From NCBI GenBank assembly GCA_030696545.1, contig JAUYSA010000123.1, forward strand, positions 1 through 18,105: a stretch of 18,105 nt of DNA, written 5' to 3'. How positions within the stretch are numbered: the stretch's first letter is position 1; each line of letters opens with the position of its first letter. Shown piece after piece: positions 7,536-14,636 of this stretch. The position numbers and the translations under genes were made by a program. This DNA is from Hyphomonadaceae bacterium. GTDB lineage: Bacteria; Pseudomonadota; Alphaproteobacteria; Caulobacterales; Hyphomonadaceae. The notes beneath the pieces are model-generated. The model was not told where the DNA came from and ran no database searches. It was given only the letters and a program-made list of their open reading frames with translations.

Positions 7536-8444
7536 ATGACTCGCGTTGCCGTCATCATGGGTGGCTGGTCGTCGGAACGGCCTGTGTCGTTGTCGTCGGG
7601 CAAGGGCATGGCGGATGCCGCCCGGCAGTCTGGCTTCGACGTGGTCGAGGTCGATGTGACGCGGCAACTGGCGCAACAGCTGGCCGATGTGAAGCCCGAC
7701 GTGGTGCTGAACGCTCTCCATGGCCCCTGGGGCGAGGATGGCTGCGTGCAGGGCATCCTTGAAATCATGGGCATTCCTTACACCCACTCGGGCGTGCTCG
7801 CCTCGGCGCTGGCGATGGACAAGGACAAGGCGCGGGCGATCTACGTCCAGCACGGCCTCGATGTCGCCGAGGGCGGCATGTACGACGTGGAGGAACTGGC
7901 GCGCGACCACATCATGACGCCGCCCTACGTCATCAAGCCGCCGGCCGAAGGCTCCTCGTTTGGAGTGTTTATCGTACGTGAAGGCGCCAACCGCCCCCCC
8001 AAGGAACTGACCGACGGAACCTGGACGTTCGGCAAGCGCGCGCTCGTCGAAAAATTCATACCGGGCAGGGAGTTGACCGTCGGCGTCATGGGCGATCGGG
8101 CCATGGCTGTCACCGAGATCACGACCTTAAGGGACTATTACGACTTTGACGCAAAATATCAGGCTGGAGGATCGCGCCACGTCCTTCCTGCAGACCTGCC
8201 GAATGCGGTCACTGAAGCTGCGCTGTCCGCGTCGCTGAGGGCCCATCAGGCTCTTGGCTGCAGGGGAGTGTCGCGATCCGATTTTCGCTACGACGATAAA
8301 GCGGGTCGACTGGTGATACTCGAGACCAATACGCAGCCGGGCATGACGCCCACCTCGCTCATTCCCGAGCAGGCTGCGCATATGGGCATCGACTATCCCT
8401 CGCTCGTCCGCTGGATGATCGAGGATGCGTCATGCCCAAGATAA
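7536..8444 (+). CDS. ddl: D-alanine--D-alanine ligase
   Basis: The product is a 302-residue cytoplasmic ATP-grasp enzyme that joins two D-alanines with ATP to make the dipeptide used in peptidoglycan precursors. The N-terminal motif MGGWSSERPVSLSSG contains the substrate-binding Glu14. LHGPWGEDGCVQG (61-73) is typical of the family. KPPAEGSSFGV (134-144) contains the phosphate-loop serines. The omega loop YYDFDAKY (201-208) follows, then SDFR with Asp249 and LETNTQPGMTPTS (262-274) with metal ligands Glu263 and Asn265. Length matches the short DdlB type found in dcw clusters. AGGAG lies seven bases before the ATG. The 3' end overlaps ftsQ by 13 nt, indicating co-transcription and likely translational coupling. 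The usual upstream neighbours murC and murB are not present here. Confidence 0.96.
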   Translation: MTRVAVIMGGWSSERPVSLSSGKGMADAARQSGFDVVEVDVTRQLAQQLADVKPDVVLNALHGPWGEDGCVQGILEIMGIPYTHSGVLASALAMDKDKARAIYVQHGLDVAEGGMYDVEELARDHIMTPPYVIKPPAEGSSFGVFIVREGANRPPKELTDGTWTFGKRALVEKFIPGRELTVGVMGDRAMAVTEITTLRDYYDFDAKYQAGGSRHVLPADLPNAVTEAALSASLRAHQALGCRGVSRSDFRYDDKAGRLVILETNTQPGMTPTSLIPEQAAHMGIDYPSLVRWMIEDASCPR

Positions 8445-9355
8445 AGCGCCCGCGTATCGCCGGGCCCGCCGGCGGCTATGACGATCGCGACGAGGCCCCG
8501 GCGGCCCCGCGCGCTGCGCGTCCCGCGCCCCGTGCGCGCGACATCCCGTATTCCGTGGCGTGGTTCCGCGATCGCGTGGCGACCTATGCGCTCGGCACCA
8601 TCATCTGCGGCGCAGCGATGCTGACGGTTGCGGCGTGGATGGGCGGAAGCCTTGGCGCATTCGGCCAGCGCATGAATTCGGGTTTCAACGTCATCGCCGG
8701 TTGGGCCGGCCTTGCCGTGAAGGACGTCCACGTGAACCCCGAGGTCGATCCTCTGGTGGCGGCCAAAGTCAAGGATGTGGCCGGCGTGAAGCCCGGCGAC
8801 AGCATCATGAGCGCCGATCCCTATGCCATCCGCGACCGGCTTGAGCGCATGGACTCTCTCGGCGCCGTCAGCGTGCAGCGTCTGTGGCCGAACAAGATCG
8901 ACATCCATGTCGAGCAGCGCGAACCCAGTGCGCTCTGGCAGGACGGCTTGAATGGCGGCGACTGGCGCGTCATCGATCAGCGGGGCCGCACGTTCGCCGA
9001 GGCCGATCCGGCCAAATACATGCACTTGCCGCGCGTCGTGGGCGAGGATGCGGCTGAAGCCGCCGCCACGCTGGTCACAGCGATCAAGGAATTCCCCAAC
9101 CTCGCTGACCGGATGGACGTCGCCTATCGCGTCGGCGGCCGCCGCTGGGACGTGAAGTTCAAGGGCCGCACGGACGTTGTGGCTTTTCCGGATGATGCGC
9201 GCCTGATGGAACAGCTCGATGCGCTGAACCTGATGCAGGCGCAGAACCGCGTGCTGGACCTGCCTGCGACCCGCATCGACGCGCGCCACCCGAAATACAT
9301 CGCCCTGCAACCCATGCCGGGCGTTCCCGAAATCGCCTCGCCGGGAGGCACATAA
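8432..9355 (+). CDS. ftsQ: Cell division protein FtsQ
   Basis: The product is a 307-residue bitopic inner-membrane protein of the divisome that links FtsB/FtsL and septal peptidoglycan synthesis. A basic, Pro/Arg/Ala-rich cytoplasmic tail (1-50) precedes one membrane segment (about 51-70, ALGTIICGAAMLTVAAWMGG). The periplasmic POTRA domain (about 96-163) contains KDVAGVKPGDSIMSAD and the conserved ending NKIDIHVEQREPSALW. A FtsQ/DivIB beta domain follows, ending in a family-like KYIALQPMPG segment. The start codon lies inside the 3' end of ddl with GAGG upstream. ftsA begins six bases after the stop. Sequence identity is low across FtsQ proteins, but architecture and gene order make the call firm. 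Confidence 0.95.
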   Translation: MPKIKRPRIAGPAGGYDDRDEAPAAPRAARPAPRARDIPYSVAWFRDRVATYALGTIICGAAMLTVAAWMGGSLGAFGQRMNSGFNVIAGWAGLAVKDVHVNPEVDPLVAAKVKDVAGVKPGDSIMSADPYAIRDRLERMDSLGAVSVQRLWPNKIDIHVEQREPSALWQDGLNGGDWRVIDQRGRTFAEADPAKYMHLPRVVGEDAAEAAATLVTAIKEFPNLADRMDVAYRVGGRRWDVKFKGRTDVVAFPDDARLMEQLDALNLMQAQNRVLDLPATRIDARHPKYIALQPMPGVPEIASPGGT

Positions 9356-9360
9356 TAGCA

Positions 9361-10656
9361 ATGTCGTCGCTGGCCCAGCGCACCAACGTCCGTGACCGCG
9401 CCCACGCGCGCGGAACGGTCATGGCCGCGCTGGACATCGGCTCGTCCAAAGTCACCTGCATGATCTCGCGTCGTGGCGACGCGACGGATGGCGAGCCGCG
9501 CGTTGCCGGCGCGGGCGCGCAGGGCACCAAGGGCGTGCGTTCCGGCGCAGTGGTCGATCTCGACAATCTGGAGCGGTCGATCCGCCTTGCCGTCGAGCAG
9601 GCCGAGCGCGCCGCCGATCTTCGCGTTACAGATGTGGTGCTTGGCGTGTCCGGTCCGGATCTGCGTTCCGACGTGGTTCGCGCCAAGCTCCCCATGGGCG
9701 GGCGCGAGATCACGGCGCAGCATATCCGCGACGCCCGCATCGCCGCGCTGGAAAGCTTCCAGCCGCAGGGCCGCGAAATCCTGCATTCGGCCCCGCTCGG
9801 CTTCACCGTCGACTCGACCGGCGGCATCAAGGACCCGCGCGGCATGTATGCGGAAAGCCTGACAGCCGCCTATCTGGTGGTTTCCGCGCCCACCGCCGGG
9901 CTGCGCAATATCGTCCAGTGCGTGTCCCGCGCCCACCTCAACCCCACCGCCATCCTTGCTGCTCCCTTCGCATCCGGCCTTGCCTGCCTAGTCGAGGACG
10001 AGGCCGAGCAGGGGGCGATGGTCATCGATTTCGGGGCTGGGGTTACGTCTGCGGCGGCGTTCTGCGATGGCGGCCTGATCCACGTCGAAACCCTGCCCAT
10101 GGGCGGCTCGCGCGCCTCGTCCGACCTTGCCCAGGGATTGGGCACCACTTTCGCGGCGGCTGAACGGATGAAGACGCTGTATGGCGCGGTTGGTCTGTCC
10201 GAAGTCGGTGCGCTGGAGATGGTGGAAGCGCCCCGGCTGGGACCGGACGGACGCCTCGAAGCCCACCAGTGTTCCAAGGCGGATATCGCCCAGGTCCTCC
10301 GTCCCCGGATCGAGGAGATCCTCGAATTGATGGACGGACGCTTGTCCAAGGCGTCGGCTGCTGGCCGTCCCTTGCCGAGACGGATCGTTCTCACGGGTGG
10401 ATCGAGCCAGCTGCCCAGCCTGCAAGAGCTGGCAGAAGACGTTTTTCGCGCTCCGGTGCGTCTCGCCAGACCCGCCAACATCAAAGGATTAGGCGAGACT
10501 TACAGTTCACCCGCTTTCGCCGCTGCGGCAGGGCTGTTACGGTGGGAGTTGATGGGTGGACCCGACCCGTCGCGCAGCAGCGGCGATCGGGCCGCTGTGG
10601 ATCACGGCTCTGGCCTGATGAAGCGGGTTTTCGGCTGGGTTCAGGAAAATTTCTGA
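9361..10656 (+). CDS. ftsA: Cell division protein FtsA (actin-like FtsZ membrane anchor)
   Basis: The product is a 431-residue actin-fold ATPase that tethers FtsZ filaments to the inner membrane and helps recruit later division proteins. The phosphate-1 motif ALDIGSSKVTCMI is at 23-35, the phosphate-2 motif VIDFGAGVTSAAAF begins at 221, and the adenosine motif LTGGSSQLPSLQELA spans about 344-358. The C-terminal amphipathic membrane-targeting helix LMKRVFGWVQENF ends the protein. About 20 residues precede the actin-fold start, and a second in-frame ATG at 9421 (MAALDIG) is a possible alternative. The upstream ATG is preferred because GGAGG at 9344-9348 precedes it, although the 12-base spacing is long. 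It follows ftsQ by five bases and precedes ftsZ by 99 bp. Confidence 0.96.
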   Translation: MSSLAQRTNVRDRAHARGTVMAALDIGSSKVTCMISRRGDATDGEPRVAGAGAQGTKGVRSGAVVDLDNLERSIRLAVEQAERAADLRVTDVVLGVSGPDLRSDVVRAKLPMGGREITAQHIRDARIAALESFQPQGREILHSAPLGFTVDSTGGIKDPRGMYAESLTAAYLVVSAPTAGLRNIVQCVSRAHLNPTAILAAPFASGLACLVEDEAEQGAMVIDFGAGVTSAAAFCDGGLIHVETLPMGGSRASSDLAQGLGTTFAAAERMKTLYGAVGLSEVGALEMVEAPRLGPDGRLEAHQCSKADIAQVLRPRIEEILELMDGRLSKASAAGRPLPRRIVLTGGSSQLPSLQELAEDVFRAPVRLARPANIKGLGETYSSPAFAAAAGLLRWELMGGPDPSRSSGDRAAVDHGSGLMKRVFGWVQENF

Positions 10657-10671
10657 GCCCGAACGACGACT

Positions 10672-10686
10672 TTAAGACGCGCTTAG
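10672..10686. promoter_or_regulatory. Candidate CtrA-binding site upstream of ftsZ (TTAA-N7-TTAG)
   Basis: The sequence TTAA-GACGCGC-TTAG matches the CtrA recognition pattern TTAA-N7-TTAA with one mismatch. It lies in the 99-bp ftsA-ftsZ gap, 69 bp before the ftsZ ATG. In Caulobacter crescentus CtrA is a known regulator of ftsZ and ftsQA transcription, so position and motif agree. Chance occurrence of a one-mismatch site cannot be excluded. Confidence 0.5.
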
Positions 10687-10745
10687 CCAAAACCGCCGAT
10701 CTTTCATCAAATTCTGTGGCCAGAAGACCATGGAACTTTGTTGTC

Positions 10746-10750
10746 GAGGG
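10746..10750 (+). promoter_or_regulatory. Shine-Dalgarno sequence deciding the ftsZ start
   Basis: GAGGG is placed five bases before the ATG at 10756. The frame is also open from a TTG at 10738, which would add six residues. The good Shine-Dalgarno spacing and the family-typical start (MAVELRPRIVVIG) favour the ATG. Confidence 0.7.
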
Positions 10751-10755
10751 TTGTT

Positions 10756-12174
10756 ATGGCGGTTGAACTTAGACCCCGGATAGTCGTGATCGGCGTTGGT
10801 GGCGCGGGCGGAAACGCCGTCAACAACATGATCGAGGCCAATCTCCAGGGCGTCGAATTCGTGGTGGCGAACACTGACGCGCAGGCGCTGGTGCGCTCCA
10901 AGGCCCCCACCCAGATCCAGCTCGGCATCGTCCGCACGTCCGGCCTCGGCGCTGGCGCAAACCCGGAAGTCGGGATGGAAGCCGCCAAGGAAAGCTCGGA
11001 CGAGATCAAGCGCCTGCTGAATGGCGCACACATGTGCTTCATCGCGGCTGGTATGGGCGGCGGTACCGGAACCGGCGCTGCCCCGATCATCGCGCGCATC
11101 GCAAAAGAACAGAAAGTCCTCACGGTCGGCGTCGTCACCAAGCCGTTCGACTTCGAGGGCAAGCGCCGCATGCAGGTGGCCGAAAAAGGCATCATCGACC
11201 TCCGCAGCGAAGTCGATACGCTGCTGATCATTCCGAACCAGAATCTGTTCCGCATTGCGAACAAAGACACGACCTTCGCCGACGCGTTCGGCATGGCCGA
11301 CAAGGTTCTCTACTCCGGCGTGCGCGGCATCACCGACCTGATGACGATGCCCGGCCTGATCAACCTCGACTTCGCGGCCGTGCGCACTGACATGGCGGGC
11401 ATGGGCTCGGCGATGATGGGCGAGGGCGAAGGCGAGGGCGAGAACCGCGCGCTGAAAGCCGCCAAGGCCGCCATCGCCAACCCGCTGCTCGACGATGTGT
11501 CGATGAAGGGCGCCAAGGGCGTGCTCATCAACATCACCGGCGGCTATGACATGACGCTGTTCGAAGTCGACGAGGCCGCCAACGAAGTGCGCCGCGAAGT
11601 CGATGTCGACGCACACATCATCCTCGGTTCGACGTTCGATGAAAAAATGGTCGGCAAGATCCGCGTGTCTGTTGTCGCCGCTGGCCTGCAACAGGTCGCC
11701 GGCGTGCGCCCAATCCCGCAGCCGGTTCGCGAACTCCAGGCTGGTCTGACCACCGCCGTGATGAACGCGCCGCATCCGGCCGCCGAACTCGGTATTGCCG
11801 CGCAGCCGGCCGCTGTCGTCGCGCCGCAACCCGCGCCTGCTCCCGTCTCGCACGTGTCCGCGACGATCGCTGTCGCGCAGGCCAACGTGCCGCCGTCCGA
11901 TCTTCGCCCGCCCGCGCCGATCATCCGTCCGCGCCCCGCGCCGATGCCGGAACCCGAGCCCGTGCAGGCTCAGGCGCCTGAGACTGCTCCGGCTCCCGCG
12001 CCGCAACCTCCGGCGGATCACGGCAAGGACCGTTCGTTTGCCTCGCTCTTCGGCTGGAAAGCAAAGCCAGCTGACGAGCCCGCCGCTCCGGTCGCCAAGC
12101 CGGTCGCGGAAGACGAGAGCTTCGACGACGACCTCGAAATCCCGGCGTTCTTGCGCCGCTCGGGTCAGGCTTAG
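10756..12174 (+). CDS. ftsZ: Cell division GTPase FtsZ
   Basis: The product is a 472-residue tubulin homologue that polymerises with GTP into the Z-ring at the division site. The GTPase domain starts VVIGVGGAGGNAVNNMI (10-26). The tubulin signature GGGTGTGAAP is at 101-110, and the catalytic T7-loop region NLDFAAVRTDM is at 203-213. A C-terminal subdomain runs to about residue 320. A disordered linker of roughly 130 residues rich in Ala, Pro and Glu follows. The conserved C-terminal peptide DDDLEIPAFLRR (457-468) binds FtsA and other partners. The GTPase domain contains a run of alternating Gly-Glu (GEGEGEGEN, 222-230), where related proteins have a less regular segment. The linker and tail follow the alphaproteobacterial pattern. 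A CtrA-like site lies upstream. Confidence 0.98.
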   Translation: MAVELRPRIVVIGVGGAGGNAVNNMIEANLQGVEFVVANTDAQALVRSKAPTQIQLGIVRTSGLGAGANPEVGMEAAKESSDEIKRLLNGAHMCFIAAGMGGGTGTGAAPIIARIAKEQKVLTVGVVTKPFDFEGKRRMQVAEKGIIDLRSEVDTLLIIPNQNLFRIANKDTTFADAFGMADKVLYSGVRGITDLMTMPGLINLDFAAVRTDMAGMGSAMMGEGEGEGENRALKAAKAAIANPLLDDVSMKGAKGVLINITGGYDMTLFEVDEAANEVRREVDVDAHIILGSTFDEKMVGKIRVSVVAAGLQQVAGVRPIPQPVRELQAGLTTAVMNAPHPAAELGIAAQPAAVVAPQPAPAPVSHVSATIAVAQANVPPSDLRPPAPIIRPRPAPMPEPEPVQAQAPETAPAPAPQPPADHGKDRSFASLFGWKAKPADEPAAPVAKPVAEDESFDDDLEIPAFLRRSGQA

Positions 12175-12241
12175 ATGTTGCCAAGCTTATGGGACGGCGC
12201 CAACAAGAACGAAATGATCCCCGTGCGGTGAGTGCCGCGCG

Positions 12242-12622
12242 ATGAAGGTGTCATTGTGCTTAGTCAAGCAAGCAGCTTCGTCGGATCATTTGGTCTTCGA
12301 ATCCGAACGGTTGCGGTGGAATATCTTTGACAAAGGCACGCAACGAAAGTCAGGAACGGTTCAGCCCTACAACTTCCTTTCGGCTGAGTTGGTTGGCGAA
12401 GATGACGCTGTCTTGTCGCGAAAAATCCTGACCCTGTTCAGCGCTTTCAGTGTCGTCGGAACCGTGGCGACATTCCTGGAGCAAGCTCAAGCGAGTGACG
12501 CTTGGGTGCGCGTAGAAATACCATCTACGTCCGACGAAAGCAGGGACTGCAATCTCGGTCCAGACGAGGTGAAGCTGCTCGCTAAGCTGAACTTGGGTTT
12601 GGAGTTCTGGTTCGTCGATTAA
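12242..12622 (+). CDS. Hypothetical protein, possible DUF4279-like fold
   Basis: This is a 126-residue protein that I do not recognise with confidence. It has no signal peptide or membrane segment and is probably cytoplasmic. The C-terminal half (LFSAFSVVGTVATFLEQ ... WVRVEIPS ... LGPDEVKLLAKLNLGLEFWF) resembles the end of DUF4279-type proteins, where a helix is followed by a strand and a 'leucine-serine-pro-glu ... lala-lg' helix. This is a weak match by eye. The gene uses codons rare in its neighbours (TTA, ATA, CAA, CGA, many TTG) and is visibly AT-richer, which suggests recent acquisition. The Shine-Dalgarno sequence is poor. It stands 67 bp after ftsZ and converges on the Rsm22-like gene with a gap of only 21 bp. 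Confidence 0.65.
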   Translation: MKVSLCLVKQAASSDHLVFESERLRWNIFDKGTQRKSGTVQPYNFLSAELVGEDDAVLSRKILTLFSAFSVVGTVATFLEQAQASDAWVRVEIPSTSDESRDCNLGPDEVKLLAKLNLGLEFWFVD

Positions 12623-12643
12623 CGATGCTCGCAGCCCCCAAGC

Positions 12644-13612
12644 CTAGAAATCGAACGCATCACCCCAGTCGCTTCTGCGGGCTGACTTGAACGCGTCGCC
12701 CTCGCGGCGCGTCACGAGGCGGCTTTCGGCCACGCCATCCTGCCTGCACAGCTTCAGCCGAACCCGTCCTGTCGCGGCTTCAGTCGGGGCGAGGATGCGT
12801 GCGCGGAGCGGCTGTGCTGCCGTGCGCGAGGCGGCGAGGTAGATGAACTTCTCATCCTCCCACGGAACCTCGGCTTCCTTCGCCAGCCGATGCACGCGCG
12901 AGCGCGCAACGCGGGCGGCGAAGTGGCACCAGTCGGGCTCTACGATCGGGCAGGTTAGCGCATGCGTGCAGGGCGCGAGGATGTTCGCGCCCGCCGCGAT
13001 GAGACGCGCGCGCGCATCCAGAATGCGCTTCCATCCCGCCGTCGTTCCAGGCTCGACGATCACCAGCGCGCCAGAGGTGAGCGACCAGAGGCGATCGACC
13101 AGCTTGTTGCGTTGTTCCGCCGACAGTTCGTCCAGCACATAGGCCAGCGTCACCAGATCGCTCGGCGCCAACCGCTCCGCGTCGCGCGTTATGTCGGTGT
13201 GGCGCCAGTCGATATGCGCGAGGTTGCTGGCTGCGGCCAGCTTCTCGCCCACCGCGCGGATGGCAGGGCTGGCTTCGAGAAGGGTGGCGCTCTGCAGGTC
13301 CGGCCAGATATCAGACGCCGCCCACATCACCGTGCCCGGCCCAGCGCCCACATCAAGCGCCGTTCGCGGCGCGAAATCCGGCTGGCGCTCGGCCAGCGCG
13401 GCGAGGCTCTTGTGGATCGCCGCGTAGGTCGCCGGCATGCGTGTGGCGATATAGGCCAGCGCCAGCTTGTCGTCCGCAATGTGCAGGCGCCCGTCGCGCA
13501 CCTCGTTGCGATATCGGTGGGACAGCACCTTTGTGGCAGCGGCAAGCTCGGAAATGGCGACGCCTTGCAGCGCGCCGTCCACGGCCTGTCTCAAGCGAAG
13601 CGGAAGTTCCAT
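12644..13612 (-). CDS. Rsm22-like small ribosomal subunit methyltransferase family protein
   Basis: The product is a 322-residue cytoplasmic protein with a SAM-binding Rossmann fold (LDVGAGPGT, 86-94; acidic end of the next strand LLEAS, 111-115) and a DELS motif (161-164). It belongs to the Rsm22/METTL17 family, linked to assembly or methylation of the small ribosomal subunit. The family signature APCTHALTCPIVEPDWCHF is at 213-231, followed by RSRVHRLAKEAEVPWEDEKFIYL (237-259). Cys215, Cys221 and Cys229 with Cys289 have nearly the spacing of the four cysteines reported to hold an iron-sulfur cluster in METTL17. The C-terminal part looks like a small beta domain. The Shine-Dalgarno sequence is weak, but the N-terminus fits the family. 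It is divergent from lpxC across a 90-bp gap with no clear promoter motif. Confidence 0.88.
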   Translation of the reverse strand: MELPLRLRQAVDGALQGVAISELAAATKVLSHRYRNEVRDGRLHIADDKLALAYIATRMPATYAAIHKSLAALAERQPDFAPRTALDVGAGPGTVMWAASDIWPDLQSATLLEASPAIRAVGEKLAAASNLAHIDWRHTDITRDAERLAPSDLVTLAYVLDELSAEQRNKLVDRLWSLTSGALVIVEPGTTAGWKRILDARARLIAAGANILAPCTHALTCPIVEPDWCHFAARVARSRVHRLAKEAEVPWEDEKFIYLAASRTAAQPLRARILAPTEAATGRVRLKLCRQDGVAESRLVTRREGDAFKSARRSDWGDAFDF

Positions 13613-13702
13613 GACGCGGTGCTAGCAGACAGAAGACCGCCGCAACAACCGGAAACACCCCTTGTCTTGCCCCTCGGCCGATCTGGCTCTAGCTGCTCCC
13701 TC

Positions 13703-14557
13703 ATGAGCCGCCAGCAGACCATCGCGCAATCAGCCAGCCTTTCCGGCGCCGGCGTGCATTCCGGCAAGCCTGCGACCCTCACCATCCGACCCGCGCCGGA
13801 AGGCGCCGGCGTACGTTTCGTGCGTGCTGATGTGACGGATCGCAACGCCGTCATTCCGGCGCTGGTCACGATGGTCACGACGACCGAGCTCGGCACGAAT
13901 ATGAGCAATGATGCGGGCGTCTCGGTGGCGACCGTAGAGCATTTTCTCGCCGCTTGTTCTGGGCTGGGCGTCGACAACATCATAGCCGAACTCGACGGGC
14001 CAGAGCTTCCGATCCTTGATGGCTCATCACGTCCCTTCGTCGAGCTGCTGACGCAGGCTGGCGTCAAAGAGCAGAGCGCTCCCCGCCGCGTCCTCAAAAT
14101 CCTGAAGCTGGTCGAGGTTCGCCATGGCGACAAGTTCGCGCGCCTTTCGCCAGGTGAAGGCTTTGAGATGCGAGTCGTCATCGACTTCCAGACCAAAGCC
14201 ATTGGTCGTCAGGAAATCCGCTTCGCCATGACGCCCGGCGCTTTCGCGCGCGATGTTGCGTGGGCGCGCACCTTCGGCTTTGCGCATCAGGCCGAGCAGC
14301 TGCACGCAATGGGCAAAGGGCTCGGCGCCTCGATGGACAACACGATCGTGGTGGAGGGTGACGCCGTCCTCAACCCCGGCGGTTTGCAGTCAGGCGATGA
14401 GTTCGTGCGCCACAAGCTGCTCGACGTGATCGGCGACCTCTTCCTCGCAGGCGGCCAGATCGAGGGCCTGTATGAAGGCGAACAACCGGGCCATGCCTTG
14501 AACAATCGCCTGCTGCGCGCCGTGTTCGATGACGCCGCAAGCTTTGCGTGGACGTAA
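13703..14557 (+). CDS. lpxC: UDP-3-O-acyl-N-acetylglucosamine deacetylase LpxC
   Basis: The product is a 284-residue cytoplasmic zinc enzyme that catalyses the committed step of lipid A synthesis, removing the acetyl group from UDP-3-O-acyl-GlcNAc. The zinc ligands are visible as His80 in TVEHFLAA, His237 and Asp241 in RHKLLDVIGDL. The catalytic residues Glu79 and His264 (GHALNNRLLRA) are present. TLGxGVH-like SLSGAGVHSG (12-21) and LDGPELPILDGSSRPF (98-112) are also typical. The frame is open far upstream, to 12962, but that extension is antisense to the Rsm22-like gene and looks nothing like LpxC. The ATG at 13703 gives the expected N-terminus. Placement after ftsZ and before bamD/recN is the usual Caulobacterales order. 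Confidence 0.96.
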   Translation: MSRQQTIAQSASLSGAGVHSGKPATLTIRPAPEGAGVRFVRADVTDRNAVIPALVTMVTTTELGTNMSNDAGVSVATVEHFLAACSGLGVDNIIAELDGPELPILDGSSRPFVELLTQAGVKEQSAPRRVLKILKLVEVRHGDKFARLSPGEGFEMRVVIDFQTKAIGRQEIRFAMTPGAFARDVAWARTFGFAHQAEQLHAMGKGLGASMDNTIVVEGDAVLNPGGLQSGDEFVRHKLLDVIGDLFLAGGQIEGLYEGEQPGHALNNRLLRAVFDDAASFAWT

Positions 14558-14636
14558 TACACGCGGCTGATGATCCGCCTTGATTTGGCCCGGAAGCTGG
14601 GCGCAGAGTACACGTGTAACCTGCTTGGGGAAGCAC

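Noticed and set aside
8127..8141. TTAA-N7-TTAC within ddl, similar to a CtrA site.
   Set aside because: It has a mismatch and lies in coding sequence nearly 300 bp before ftsQ. Only the site in the ftsA-ftsZ gap has supporting position.
10738..10755. TTG start six codons upstream for ftsZ.
   Set aside because: GAGGG is correctly spaced for the ATG at 10756, and FtsZ proteins normally start close to the first beta strand.
12962..13702. Upstream extension of the lpxC frame by 247 codons.
   Set aside because: It runs antisense through the Rsm22-like gene and its translation is Arg-rich with no LpxC features. The ATG at 13703 gives the normal N-terminus.
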